From DATJLY01 sp963729295 (GTDB lineage Bacteria; Pseudomonadota; Alphaproteobacteria; ATCC43930; CGMCC-115725), in contig CAVSNJ010000006.1 of NCBI GenBank assembly GCA_963729295.1, forward strand, positions 1-64,000: a stretch of DNA of 64,000 nt. Reading direction: 5' to 3'. Each line of letters begins with the position of its first letter. The stretch's first letter is position 1. Made by a program: the position numbers and the translations under genes. The notes below the pieces were generated by a model. The model saw only the letters and a program-made list of their open reading frames with translations. It did no database searches and had not been told where the DNA came from. Below are positions 33,644 to 42,895 of the stretch, piece after piece.

Positions 33644-34288
33644 ATGCGGCGGATGGCGCAGATCCTGTTCTTCGCCCTGTTCGTGCGTCCGTTCGTCTTC
33701 CTGTGGGTCGGGCTTGCCGTGCACGGTCGGGAGGGGCTTCCGCGCGAGGGGCCGGCGGTGATCGTGGCGAACCACAACAGCCATCTCGACACGCTTGTGC
33801 TGATGGCGCTTTATCCGCTCGCCACTCTCATCCGCGTCCGCCCGGTCGCCGCCGCGGACTATTTCACGAAGCCGGGCCCTTTCGGATGGTTCGCCGCCAA
33901 CATCATCGGCATCCTGCCGATGGAGCGCGCAGGCCGCTTTCGCGGCGCCGCAGAGTCGATCGAGGCGTGCGGCGCGGCGCTCCGCCGGGGCGAGATCCTG
34001 ATCCTGTTTCCCGAAGGATCGCGCGGCGAGCCCGAACGGCTCTCGACCTTCAAGCGGGGCATTGCGCATCTGGTGGAGCGCGTGCCGGACGTGCCGGTCG
34101 TGCCGGTTTTCATGCGCGGGATCGGCAAGGTGCTGCCGCGCGGCGACTGGCTGCCCGTGCCGTTCTTCTGCGACGTGTTCGTAGGCGCACCGCTGCCGCG
34201 CCTCGTCGATCGCGCGCAGTTCATGGAGGAGCTCGAGCGCAGCATGCTCGCGCTTGCCGCCCAAGGTCATGTCACGCCCTGGGAATAG
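33644..34288 (+). CDS. 1-acyl-glycerol-3-phosphate acyltransferase family protein (PlsC-like)
   Basis: A 214-residue acyltransferase with one N-terminal membrane segment (ILFFALFVRPFVFLWVGLAV). The catalytic motif is NHNSHLD (about residue 44) and the phosphate-binding motif FPEGSRGEPE (about 125). It adds an acyl chain to lysophosphatidate or a similar lysolipid. I choose the ATG at 33644 behind GAGGCGCC; a TTG at 33632 is possible. Third gene of the phospholipid operon. Confidence 0.87.
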   Translation: MRRMAQILFFALFVRPFVFLWVGLAVHGREGLPREGPAVIVANHNSHLDTLVLMALYPLATLIRVRPVAAADYFTKPGPFGWFAANIIGILPMERAGRFRGAAESIEACGAALRRGEILILFPEGSRGEPERLSTFKRGIAHLVERVPDVPVVPVFMRGIGKVLPRGDWLPVPFFCDVFVGAPLPRLVDRAQFMEELERSMLALAAQGHVTPWE

Positions 34289-34291
34289 GGC

Positions 34292-35083
34292 TCAGATCAC
34301 CGCGAGGGACGCGTTCGGCACGTCGGTCACGAGCATCGCGCCCGGAAAATGCGAGATGAAGAGGGGCGGCTTCACCGCCTCGGCGACGGCCTGGGGCGTC
34401 ACGCCGCAGGCCCAGAACACCGGCAGCTCGTCCCCCTTCACCTCGACCGGATCGCCGTAGTCGGGCTTCTGCAGATCGCCGATCCCGAGCGCTTCGGGCA
34501 GGCCGATATGGACGGGCGCGCCGTGGACGCCGGGATAGCGCGAGGTGATCTGCACCGCGCGGATCGCGTCGGCCGGACGGAACGGCCGCATCGACACGAC
34601 GAGCGGCCCGCGAAAGCGCCCGGCCGGCATGGTGTCGATGCGCGTCCGGTACATCGGCACGGTCGTGCCGCGCTCGATATGGCGGATCGAAAGCCCGGCC
34701 TCGATGAGCGGCAGTTCGAACGAGAACGAGCAGCCGAGCACGAACGTCACGAGGTCGTTGCGCCAATGCGAAAGAATGTCCGTGGGCGCTTCGACCGCGA
34801 TGCCGTCGCGGAAGACGCGATAGCGCGGGACATCAGTACGGATGTCGATGTCGTGGCCGAGCGCAGGCAGATCGGCGCGGCCCGGCTCGCCCACGGCCAG
34901 AAGCGGGCACGGCTTCGGGTTGCGCAGGCAGAAGCGCAGGAAATCGTCGGCCCAATCGGCCGGCAGGATCGCGATGTTGCCCTGCGCCATGCCGGGGCCG
35001 ACGCCGGCGGTCTCGCCGGTGTAGTCGCCGGTGCGGATTTTCTGCCGCGCCTCGCGTGCCGGCAATCCTGTGAGCGCGCCCAT
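34292..35083 (-). CDS. DUF1445 / D-glutamate cyclase-like putative hydro-lyase
   Basis: A 263-residue protein of the DUF1445 family, often called putative hydro-lyase and related to the cyclase domain of D-glutamate cyclase. Its conserved stretches are GYTGETAGVG-like DYTGETAGVGPGMAQGNIA (about residue 21), FVLGCSFSFELPLIEAG (about 115) and PVFWACGVTPQAVAEA (about 224). Exact chemistry in this context is unknown. The start overlaps the stop of the upstream SBP gene (TGATG), so the two are coupled and the SBP may import its substrate. Convergent with the plsC-like gene. Confidence 0.82.
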   Translation of the reverse strand: MGALTGLPAREARQKIRTGDYTGETAGVGPGMAQGNIAILPADWADDFLRFCLRNPKPCPLLAVGEPGRADLPALGHDIDIRTDVPRYRVFRDGIAVEAPTDILSHWRNDLVTFVLGCSFSFELPLIEAGLSIRHIERGTTVPMYRTRIDTMPAGRFRGPLVVSMRPFRPADAIRAVQITSRYPGVHGAPVHIGLPEALGIGDLQKPDYGDPVEVKGDELPVFWACGVTPQAVAEAVKPPLFISHFPGAMLVTDVPNASLAVI

Positions 35084-36330
35084 CACTTCACCGCCTTCGC
35101 ATAAGGATAGATCAAATCATCCGTCTTGAAGGCGGGCGGATCGACCACCGCGACCTTGGTCGGATCGCTGAACTGGTCGAGCGTGCGGCCAGTGATGTTG
35201 CGATACTGCACGGTGAGGAAGCGCGACTGGTCCCACTCGCCGTCGGGGCCATAGCGGAAATCGCCCAGCACCGTGTGCAGTTCGTTGTGGTGCAGCCAAT
35301 CCGCGATCTTGTCCTGGTCGAGCGAGTTGGCGCCGGCGACGCCCTCGCCCAGCACCTGGAGATAGGCGTAGGCCGAGGTCGCGGTGTTGTAGCCCAAGGG
35401 ATCGACGCCTTCGGCTTTCGCCTGCGCCTGGTATTTCGTCAGCATCGCCTCGACGCCGGGGAAGAGCAGTGGTTTCAAAGGCAGCCAGTTCTCATAGCCG
35501 ACAACGCCGTTCAAGAGCGGGCCGATCTCCATCTTGATGGTGGTGTTGTTGAGGCCGACCATGGCGCCCCCCACCATCTTCGGCTTGAAGCCGACTTCGG
35601 ACAGCGACTTCAGCATGCCGACGGAATCGGGCGGGTAGGACGCGATATAGAAAATATCGGGATTGGCCGCCTGCACCGCGCGCACGATCGGCGAGAAATC
35701 CGTCGTCGGCGGCGGATAGGATTTGTCGTAGACGATCGTCATGCCGTGCGCCTTGGCGTTGGCGCGGGCGCCGTCGGCGGCGTTGCGCGAGAATTCCTGG
35801 TCGCTCGAGGCGAGCGCCACGGTCTTGGGCGCGGGCGTTTGCGCCGCCGCCACGTCGAAGAAGCCCTTCGAGAAGACGACGTTCGGGTCGGGGCCGGTCT
35901 GCACCATCGAGAAATACTTCGGATAGTGGAATTTCTCGTTGACGCCGAGCGCGGTCAGACTCACCACCACCATGTTGTGCGCCATCGCGATCGGCATGAG
36001 CGGCGCGTTCATGATGGTCGAATAAGGCCCGGCGATGAGCTCGACCTTGTCGACGTCGAGGAGCTTCGTGTAGATACCGGGGACGTTCGCGGGCTGGGTC
36101 TGGTCGTCGTAATAGACGAGCTTGACCGGGCGGCCGAGAAGCCCGCCCTTGTCGTTGACGTCCGCCTCCCAGATCTTCATGGCGAGGAGCGCGACCCTGC
36201 CGTTGGCGGCGCCGCCGCCGGTCAGCGCCATGCTGAAGCCGATCTTGATCGGCTCTGCGGCCGAAGCCGGCAACGCGAGCGCCGCGGCCAGGCAAGCGGC
36301 GGCGAGAAGGCGGATGCCGTTTTTCATCAT
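35083..36330 (-). CDS. Branched-chain-amino-acid-type (LivK-like) substrate-binding protein
   Basis: A 415-residue periplasmic protein: signal peptide (about residues 1-25, ending ALPASA), then KIGFSMALTGGGAANGRVAL, the usual opening of HAAT-family binding proteins. Others are VKLVYYDDQTQPANVPGIYT (about residue 65) and a VELIAGPYST-type segment. The start is the ATG at 36330, directly after GGAAGGA. Members bind amino acids, amides, urea or aromatic acids. No Liv permease or ATPase is in the window. Coupled to the DUF1445 gene, so a shared substrate is likely. Confidence 0.85.
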   Translation of the reverse strand: MMKNGIRLLAAACLAAALALPASAAEPIKIGFSMALTGGGAANGRVALLAMKIWEADVNDKGGLLGRPVKLVYYDDQTQPANVPGIYTKLLDVDKVELIAGPYSTIMNAPLMPIAMAHNMVVVSLTALGVNEKFHYPKYFSMVQTGPDPNVVFSKGFFDVAAAQTPAPKTVALASSDQEFSRNAADGARANAKAHGMTIVYDKSYPPPTTDFSPIVRAVQAANPDIFYIASYPPDSVGMLKSLSEVGFKPKMVGGAMVGLNNTTIKMEIGPLLNGVVGYENWLPLKPLLFPGVEAMLTKYQAQAKAEGVDPLGYNTATSAYAYLQVLGEGVAGANSLDQDKIADWLHHNELHTVLGDFRYGPDGEWDQSRFLTVQYRNITGRTLDQFSDPTKVAVVDPPAFKTDDLIYPYAKAVK

Positions 36331-36386
36331 GTTTCCTTCCATCCTGTCCCCACCCTAACCCTCGCTCTCAAGGGAGAGGAAAAATG

Positions 36387-37733
36387 TTATCGCCGCCGCG
36401 CCAGCACGCGGTCGACCATGGCGCCGGCGAGGCCGAGGTAATTCGCGGGATCGACCAGCTTCGCCAACTGGGCGCGGTCCATCGCCGCCGAGATTTCCTT
36501 GTCCTCGGCCAGGAGGTCGAGGAACGGGCGGCCGGTGCCGATCACCTTGCGGCAGATGTCGTAGACGAGATCGTGCGCGCGCTGGCGGCCGAGATGCGGG
36601 CCCAATCCCATCATCACCGCCTCCGACACGATGAGGCCGCGCGTCAGATCGAGATTCCTGCGCATGCGCTTCTCGTCGACCTCGAGCCCGGCGACGAGAA
36701 ACCGCGCATGTGACAACGCGCCGGCCGAGAGCAGGAAAATCTCCGGCACCGCCACCCATTCGATCTCCCACGGGCCGGTCGCGCGCTCGTGGTCCTCGAC
36801 CATGGCATCCAAGAGCGCCGCCACATGCTGGCGCACCAGCGCCACGCACGCGGTGATGTAGTTCGACGAGATCGGGTTGCGCTTCTGCGGCATGGTGCTC
36901 GACGAGCCGCGGCCCTCGGCGAAAGGCTCGTACACTTCCTCGACCTCGGTCTGCATCAGCAGCTTCACGTCGGTCGCGATCTTGCCGAGCGTGCCGGTGA
37001 CGAGGCCGAGGAAACATCCGGCCTCGGCGATGCGGTCGCGCATCGTGTGCCAGGCGATCTCGGGCTCGCCGAGGCCGAGCTCGGCCATCAGGCCCGCCTG
37101 CACCTCGAGCCCGCGGAGCCCGAGCGAGCTCAAGGTTCCGGCGGCGCCGCCGAACTCGCCGACCAGCACGCGCGGGCGCAGCTCGGCAAGCCGCGCGCGG
37201 TGGCGGTCGAAGCCCGCCAGGATCGCCGCCATCTTGTAGCCGAACGTGATCGGCACGGCCTGTTGCAGGTTGCTGCGCCCGGCCATCGGCGTGTCGCGGT
37301 ATTTCCGCGCGAGACCCGCGAGCGAATCCGAGATCGCGACCAGATCCTGCTCGACGAGATCGAGCGCCGCGCGGATCTGCAGGATCGTCGCGGTATCGGT
37401 GATGTCCTGAGTCGTCGCGCCCCAATGGCACCATTCGCCGAGCCCGCCCTTGCACGCGGCCACGAGCTGCTGCACCACCGGCAGCACGGGATAGCCGATG
37501 CGCTCGGTCTGGCGCTTCAAGAGCGCCATGTCGATTTCCGAGGATCGGCAATGGCGGCAGATTTCGTCCGCCGCCTCGTTCGGGATGATGCCGAGCCGCG
37601 CCTCGACGCGCGCGAGCGCCGCCTCGATGTCGAGATAGAACTGCACGCGCGCCTCGTCCGAGAACACGGCGCGCATCGCCGCGCTGCCGAAGAGATCGCG
37701 GAACACCAACGAATCGAGCGCGGACGCGGGCAT
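36387..37733 (-). CDS. Aspartase/fumarase-superfamily lyase (adenylosuccinate lyase / 3-carboxymuconate cycloisomerase-like)
   Basis: A 448-residue helical enzyme with the superfamily signature GSSSTMPQKRNP (about residue 278) and the earlier HWGATTQDITDTA (about 92). MPQKRNP with a HWGATTQD motif fits the 3-carboxy-cis,cis-muconate cycloisomerase / class II fumarase group better than true adenylosuccinate lyase. A role in aromatic ring-cleavage product turnover is likely, given the neighbours. It is flanked by an amide-type SBP gene (downstream on the same strand) and a channel gene 24 bases upstream. Confidence 0.82.
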   Translation of the reverse strand: MPASALDSLVFRDLFGSAAMRAVFSDEARVQFYLDIEAALARVEARLGIIPNEAADEICRHCRSSEIDMALLKRQTERIGYPVLPVVQQLVAACKGGLGEWCHWGATTQDITDTATILQIRAALDLVEQDLVAISDSLAGLARKYRDTPMAGRSNLQQAVPITFGYKMAAILAGFDRHRARLAELRPRVLVGEFGGAAGTLSSLGLRGLEVQAGLMAELGLGEPEIAWHTMRDRIAEAGCFLGLVTGTLGKIATDVKLLMQTEVEEVYEPFAEGRGSSSTMPQKRNPISSNYITACVALVRQHVAALLDAMVEDHERATGPWEIEWVAVPEIFLLSAGALSHARFLVAGLEVDEKRMRRNLDLTRGLIVSEAVMMGLGPHLGRQRAHDLVYDICRKVIGTGRPFLDLLAEDKEISAAMDRAQLAKLVDPANYLGLAGAMVDRVLARRR

Positions 37734-37756
37734 TTCGCTACTCCCAGGGAAATCGT

Positions 37757-38911
37757 TCAGACGGAGGCGCGCGCCGGCTCGGCGCGGCGGCGCTTGGCTT
37801 CGGCCTCGATCAGTTGCGCGAGCTCGGGATGGCGCGCCTCGAGATGGAGGAAATCGGCGAGGTCGAGATGCAGCAGCTCGCAATTCGTCACCGCCACCGC
37901 GGTCGCGCTGCGCGCCTCGCCGGAGATGAGCGCCATCTCGCCGAAGAACTGACCCGGACCCAGGATCAGCGATTGCGGCTTCAGCTCGACCGAGACCTCG
38001 CCGGTGACGATGAAATACATGCAGTCGCCGGGCTCGCCGCGGCGCATGATCGACTCGCCCGCGAACACGTCGCGCGGCCGCAGCATCTGCGCCGCCTCGG
38101 CGATGGTGCCGGCGCTTTGCCCCTGGAAATAGGGAACGCGCGCGACGAGCTCCCACGTGCGCAAGAATTCGCTGCGCCTCAACTCGTAGCCAAAGCCGGT
38201 GACGAGGATCGCGGTCCAGAGCGCGCAGATGCCGATGCCGCACAGCATCACGGCGCCGGCGAGAATCCGCCCGAGCAAGGTGACCGGCACCTCGTCGCCA
38301 TAGCCCACGGTGGTGAGCGTGCTGACGGCCCACCAGAGGGCGCGCGGCACGCTGCCGAAGGTCTGCGGCTGGACCGGGCCCTCGATGACATATTCGAGCG
38401 TCGCCGCGACCACCAGGACCATGACGAAGCCCAGAAGCAGGCCGAACAACGTGCGGCGCGCGTTCTTGAGCACGCGGCCGACGAGCTCGAGCCCCGGCGC
38501 ATAGGGCACGAGCTTCAAAAGCCACAGCGCGCCCCACAATTGCGCCTTCTCCGGCGCGACGCCGAGCGCCACGGTCACGAGCGGATAGACGCCGGCCAGA
38601 TCGACGATGCCGGCGAAATTCACCGCCCAGTGCCAGCGCGCGCGCCACGGATCGTCGTTGTGCGCCCAGTGCGCCCACGGCGCGATGGCGAGCCGCAGCA
38701 CGTATTCGATGGCGAAGACGACGGCGAGCGTCCACACGATGATGCCGAGGACGAGCGACACGGGCGGCGCAAGGTCCGGCTCGGTGCCGAGCACGATCGC
38801 GGCGACGCCCACGGCCACCGCGGTCTCGTGCGCATATCGCACCGGCCGCGCCCACGGGCCCTGCGGCGTCGTGTCGAGCGCCTCGGCCAGCTTTTCGAGA
38901 TCGAGCCCCAT
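37757..38911 (-). CDS. Cyclic-nucleotide-gated potassium-channel-like protein
   Basis: A 384-residue membrane protein in the style of MloK1. It has six transmembrane segments with a pore loop TLTTVGYGDEVPV carrying the K+ filter TVGYGD (about residue 200), followed by a cyclic-nucleotide-binding domain (about 255-370). The phosphate-binding cassette is GQFFGEMALISGEARSAT, with the key Arg and Thr. The S4 region is short of arginines, so gating is probably by nucleotide rather than voltage. It lies 24 bases upstream of the lyase gene on the same strand and may be co-transcribed with it. Confidence 0.9.
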   Translation of the reverse strand: MGLDLEKLAEALDTTPQGPWARPVRYAHETAVAVGVAAIVLGTEPDLAPPVSLVLGIIVWTLAVVFAIEYVLRLAIAPWAHWAHNDDPWRARWHWAVNFAGIVDLAGVYPLVTVALGVAPEKAQLWGALWLLKLVPYAPGLELVGRVLKNARRTLFGLLLGFVMVLVVAATLEYVIEGPVQPQTFGSVPRALWWAVSTLTTVGYGDEVPVTLLGRILAGAVMLCGIGICALWTAILVTGFGYELRRSEFLRTWELVARVPYFQGQSAGTIAEAAQMLRPRDVFAGESIMRRGEPGDCMYFIVTGEVSVELKPQSLILGPGQFFGEMALISGEARSATAVAVTNCELLHLDLADFLHLEARHPELAQLIEAEAKRRRAEPARASV

Positions 38912-39011
38912 CGCGCCTCTTCACCCGAACGCGCCGGCAAGAGTAAGTTCAATGGGCCTCGAACGGCAATCGGCAAGTGAGCCGGGGGACGGGGAAAAGG
39001 GAGGTCGACCC

Positions 39012-40184
39012 ATGCGGAAACTCGCGCTCGCGGCGGCGATTCTGACGGTCTTTGCCGGCACCGGGCATGCCGCGGACCGGATCAAGCTCGGCCTCATGGT
39101 CAGCAAGACCGGCGCCGGCGGGATCGTCGGCGAGGAGCAGGAGCGCGGCTTGGACCTGGCGCTGGAGCGGCTCGGCCAGAAACTCGGCGGCGTGCCGGTC
39201 ACGGTCGATGTCGAGGACGACAAGGGCGATCCGGCGGTCGCGGTGCAGCTCGCCTCGAAATTCATCGACGAGGACAAGATCGACATCCTGACCGGCCTCA
39301 CCGGCTCCAACACGGCGATCCCGGTCGAGCCGACCTTGCTCGAAGCGGGCGTGTGGGTCGTGGGCTCGCTCGCGGGGCCGCAAGAGTTCGCCGGCAAGGA
39401 TTGCAACGAGAACGCGTTCTGGACGACGCTCGAGAACGAGGATTGGGACGACGCGCTCGCGCTCTATCTCGACAAGGAGGGCGTGAAGTCGGTCTATTTC
39501 ATGGGCGCCGACTATCAGGCGGGGTGGGAAAAGATCGGCGGCGCCATGCGCTACTACAAGGGCAAGAGCTTCGGCCCGGTCTATACGCCGTGGCAGCAGC
39601 AGATCGACCTCGCCGCCGAATTCTCGCAGCTCCGCGCCGCCGATCCCGAGGCGGTCTTGGTGTTCTATCCCGGCGGCTCGGGCATCGCCTTCGTCAAGCA
39701 GTTCGCGGAAGCCGGGCTCCACGGCAAGGTGAAGCTCTATTCCGAGGCGTCATTGTCGATGGATTTGAATTTCAAAGCGCAAGGCGACGCCGCCATCGGC
39801 ATCATCGAGAGCACCAACTGGTCCTACGAGCTCGACAACCCGGCCAACACGGACTTCGTCACCGCCTTCGAGAAGAAATACGGCAAGCGCCCAACCATCT
39901 TCTCGGCCATGCAATACGACGCGGTGAATTTGATCGACAGCGCGGTCGCGGCCGTCCACGGCAAGATCGAGGACAAGGACGCGTTCCGCGCGGCGCTGCG
40001 CAAGGCCGATTTCCCATCGGTGCGCGGGCCCTTCAAGTTCGACAACAACCAATACCCGATCCAGAACATCTATCTGACCGAAGTGGTGAAGGATGCGGAC
40101 GGGACGATGCGGCTCGCGCTGCGTGGCACGGCGGTCGAGAACTGGCGCGATCCCTATCACGACAAATGCCCGATGAAATGGTGA
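39012..40184 (+). CDS. LivK-like ABC substrate-binding protein
   Basis: A 390-residue periplasmic protein: signal peptide (MRKLALAAAILTVFAGTGHA), then RIKLGLMVSKTGAGGIVGEE and the typical FIDEDKIDILTGLTGSNTAI (about residue 84). It is closely similar to the SBP at 47152-48327, sharing NEDWDDA, FMGADYQAGWEKI and the RGPFKFDNNxYPIxNIY tail. The close pair points to recent duplication. No permease or ATPase is nearby. It precedes an MFS-LLM-hydrolase-cupin run by 22 bases and may belong to that operon. Confidence 0.88.
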   Translation: MRKLALAAAILTVFAGTGHAADRIKLGLMVSKTGAGGIVGEEQERGLDLALERLGQKLGGVPVTVDVEDDKGDPAVAVQLASKFIDEDKIDILTGLTGSNTAIPVEPTLLEAGVWVVGSLAGPQEFAGKDCNENAFWTTLENEDWDDALALYLDKEGVKSVYFMGADYQAGWEKIGGAMRYYKGKSFGPVYTPWQQQIDLAAEFSQLRAADPEAVLVFYPGGSGIAFVKQFAEAGLHGKVKLYSEASLSMDLNFKAQGDAAIGIIESTNWSYELDNPANTDFVTAFEKKYGKRPTIFSAMQYDAVNLIDSAVAAVHGKIEDKDAFRAALRKADFPSVRGPFKFDNNQYPIQNIYLTEVVKDADGTMRLALRGTAVENWRDPYHDKCPMKW

Positions 40185-40206
40185 GCCTCACGCTACCCTC
40201 CAGCCC

Positions 40207-41616
40207 ATGCCCTTCCGCCCGCCCGGCCAGCTCATCGTCCCGCTCATCGTGGCGTGCGCGCTCTTCATGCAGAATCTCAATTCGACGGTGATCGCGACCG
40301 CGCTGCCGTCGATCGCACACTCGCTGCACGAAGAGCCGCTGCGCTTGAACCTCGCCATCACCTCCTATCTCTTGAGCCTTGCCGTTTTCATTCCGCTCTC
40401 GGGCTGGATGGCCGACCGGTTCGGCGCGCGCCCGGTTTTTTGCTGGGCGATCGCGGTCTTCACACTGGGCTCGGCCGGATGCGGCATGTCCGACAATCTG
40501 CCGACGCTCATCGCGGCGCGCGTTGTGCAGGGCATGGGCGGCGCGATGATGGTGCCGGTCGGGCGCCTCGTGCTGCTGCGCACCGTGCCGAAGACGGAGC
40601 TCGTGCGCGTGCTCGCGTTCCTGTCATTGCCGGCGCTTCTCGGGCCGGTGCTCGGGCCGCCCGTCGGAGGCTTCATCGTCACCTACAGTTCGTGGCGCTG
40701 GATTTTCTACATCAACCTGCCGGTCGGGATTCTCGGCATCGTACTCGGCCGGCTCTTCATCGCCGACATCCGCGAGCAGGGTGTCAATCGACTCGACGTG
40801 CGCGGCTTCGTGCTCGCGGGCGTCGGGCTTGCGGGCCTGTGCTTCGGGCTCGAGGCGGTCGGGCGCGGCGCGCTGCCGGTCATGGTGGTGGGCGCGCTCA
40901 TCACCGGCGGCGCGCTCTGCTTCGCGCTCTATATCCTCCACGCGCGCCATGCGTCCTATCCGATCATCGATCTCGGCCTGATGCGCATTCCCACATTCCG
41001 CACCTCGATCCTGGGCGGCTTCTTGTTCCGAATCGGCATCGGCGCGCTGCCCTTCATGTTGCCGCTGCTGCTTCAGGTCGGGTTCGGGTTGAACGCGCTC
41101 GGCTCGGGCCTCATCACCTTCGCGAGCGCCGCGGGCTCGATGACCATGCGGCTTTCGGCGACCCCGTTGCTCCGCCATTTCGGCTTCCGCCGCGTCCTCA
41201 TCGCCAACACGGTCATCAGCGCCCTCTTCATGGCGGCCTACGCGTTCTTCGGGCCGACGACGCCGCACTGGGTCATCTTCGTAGCGTTGCTCGCCGGCGG
41301 ATTTTTCCGCGCGCTGCAATTCACGAGCGTCAACACGTTGGCATATGCCGACGTGACGCCCGCGGTGATGAGCCGCGCCACCAGCTTCGCCAGCATGGCG
41401 CAGCAACTCTCGGTGAGTTTTGGCGTCGGCATCGCCGCACTTCTTCTCCACGTGACGATGGTGCTGCGCGGCGAAGCGACATTGAGCGCCGACGATTTCC
41501 CCACCACCTTCCTCGCCGTGGCTGTGCTGTCGTTCGCGTCCCTCCTCATGTTCCGTACGCTCGAGCCCGAAGCGGGCGCGGAGGTGAGCGGGCACCGTCT
41601 TGCCCCGCATACGTAG
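40207..41616 (+). CDS. MFS transporter, DHA2 (EmrB/QacA-like) family
   Basis: A 469-residue porter with about 14 membrane segments. Helix 1 carries LNSTVIATALPSIAHSL and helix 2/3 WMADRFGARPVF (A-motif); helix 5 has LGPVLGPPVGGF (motif C), the mark of drug/H+ antiporters. It probably exports a toxic aromatic or intermediate, though the operon context (SBP before; LLM, hydrolase and cupin after) also allows substrate transport. ATG at 40207, 22 bases after the SBP stop, with CCCTCCAGCC and no strong ribosome site. Confidence 0.87.
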   Translation: MPFRPPGQLIVPLIVACALFMQNLNSTVIATALPSIAHSLHEEPLRLNLAITSYLLSLAVFIPLSGWMADRFGARPVFCWAIAVFTLGSAGCGMSDNLPTLIAARVVQGMGGAMMVPVGRLVLLRTVPKTELVRVLAFLSLPALLGPVLGPPVGGFIVTYSSWRWIFYINLPVGILGIVLGRLFIADIREQGVNRLDVRGFVLAGVGLAGLCFGLEAVGRGALPVMVVGALITGGALCFALYILHARHASYPIIDLGLMRIPTFRTSILGGFLFRIGIGALPFMLPLLLQVGFGLNALGSGLITFASAAGSMTMRLSATPLLRHFGFRRVLIANTVISALFMAAYAFFGPTTPHWVIFVALLAGGFFRALQFTSVNTLAYADVTPAVMSRATSFASMAQQLSVSFGVGIAALLLHVTMVLRGEATLSADDFPTTFLAVAVLSFASLLMFRTLEPEAGAEVSGHRLAPHT

Positions 41617-41652
41617 TCCGTTACACTCCGCCGCGGCCCCCGGGAGCGCGCG

Positions 41653-42888
41653 ATGAAATTCCATTTCTTCCACCTGATGCCCTATCCGAACCTGCCGGCG
41701 GATTTCCGCGACAAATATCGCTCCGTCTGGGTCGATGTGCCGTCGGCGCTGTTCGATCCGGCGGTCGGGCACCAGAGCTACCAGGATTATCTCGACGAGC
41801 TCGAATATGCCGACGAGGTGGGATTCGACGGCATCTGCGTCAACGAGCATCACCAGAACGCCTATGGCCTCATGCCGTCGCCCAACCTCATGGCGGCCGC
41901 GCTCGCGCGGCGCACCAAGCGCGCGAAGCTCGTCGTCATGGGCAACTCGGTCGCGCTCTACAACCCGCCGACGCGCGTCGCCGAAGAGATGGCGATGCTC
42001 GACGTGATGTCGGGCGGGCGGCTCGTCGCGGGCTTTCCGGTCGGCACGCCGCAGGACACGGTCTTCGCCTATGGCCAGTCGCCCGCGACATTGCGCGAGA
42101 AATATCGCGAGGGCGTCGGTCTCGTGCTGAGGGCGTGGCGCGAGAAGGACGTCTTCGCCTTCAACGGCAAATACACGCAGCTTCGCTATGTGAATGTGTG
42201 GCCGCGGCCGATGCAGCAGCCGCATCCGCCGGTGTGGGTTCCGGGCGGGGCGAGCGTCGAGACCTGGGACTGGTGCGTCGAGAACGATTTTCTCTATGCG
42301 AATCTTTCCTATTTCGGGTACCAGGAAGCGCAAAAAGTGCTCGACGGATTCTGGGCGACGGTCGCGCGTCATAATGTCGAGCCCAATCCCTACCGCGCCG
42401 GATTCCTGCAATTCGTCGGCGTCGCCGACACCGACGCCGAGGCCGAGCGCCTTTATGGCGAGCACGCGAAGTATTTCTATCGCAACTGCCTCCACGTCGC
42501 GCCGGGCTATGTGAATCCGCCGGGCTATACCTCGCTCGCGACGATCCGCGCCGGCATCCAGAGCCAGGTCGCGCGCATCACGCGCCGCGCCGGCTCGCGC
42601 GCCGAGCTCGCCAATCTCGGCTGGAAGGATTTCATCGACCGCGGCTATGTGGTTGCGGGAAGCCCCGACACCGTGGTGGAGAAGCTTTCCGAGCTCGCCA
42701 CGAAGCTCAAGATCGGCCACCTCATGGTGCTGCTCCACTTCGGCGACATGCCGCGCGAGACGACGCTCTACAACACGCAGCGCTTTGCCAAGGAGATCAT
42801 CCCGCGTCTGCGCGACCGCTTCTCCGAGTGGGAGGATAAATGGTGGCCGCGCGAGCCGGCGGCGCAGCGCCAACCCGCGCATGCGTGA
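41653..42888 (+). CDS. LLM class flavin-dependent oxidoreductase
   Basis: A 411-residue luciferase-like protein: MKFHFFHLMPYPNLP at the start, VGFDGICVNEHHQNAYGLMP (about residue 57), MSGGRLVAGFPVGTPQD (about 118), QQPHPPVWVPGGASVET (about 193) and a C-terminal VVAGSPDTVVEKL. It is a clear paralogue of 8764-9939 over the whole length. Followed eight bases later by an alpha/beta hydrolase and then a cupin, so it is probably the oxygenase step before hydrolytic cleavage. Substrate unknown. Confidence 0.86.
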   Translation: MKFHFFHLMPYPNLPADFRDKYRSVWVDVPSALFDPAVGHQSYQDYLDELEYADEVGFDGICVNEHHQNAYGLMPSPNLMAAALARRTKRAKLVVMGNSVALYNPPTRVAEEMAMLDVMSGGRLVAGFPVGTPQDTVFAYGQSPATLREKYREGVGLVLRAWREKDVFAFNGKYTQLRYVNVWPRPMQQPHPPVWVPGGASVETWDWCVENDFLYANLSYFGYQEAQKVLDGFWATVARHNVEPNPYRAGFLQFVGVADTDAEAERLYGEHAKYFYRNCLHVAPGYVNPPGYTSLATIRAGIQSQVARITRRAGSRAELANLGWKDFIDRGYVVAGSPDTVVEKLSELATKLKIGHLMVLLHFGDMPRETTLYNTQRFAKEIIPRLRDRFSEWEDKWWPREPAAQRQPAHA

Positions 42889-42895
42889 GGAAACG

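Noticed and set aside
36345..36382. A ccaccctaaccctcgctctc...gggagagg palindrome between the lyase and SBP genes as a terminator
   Set aside because: The stem is short and not followed by a T-run; it looks more like a degenerate copy of a common dispersed CCCTAACCCTC-type repeat.
36387..37733. Adenylosuccinate lyase (PurB)
   Set aside because: The HWGATTQD and MPQKRNP motifs and the neighbourhood fit the carboxymuconate cycloisomerase-like branch better, with no purine genes nearby.
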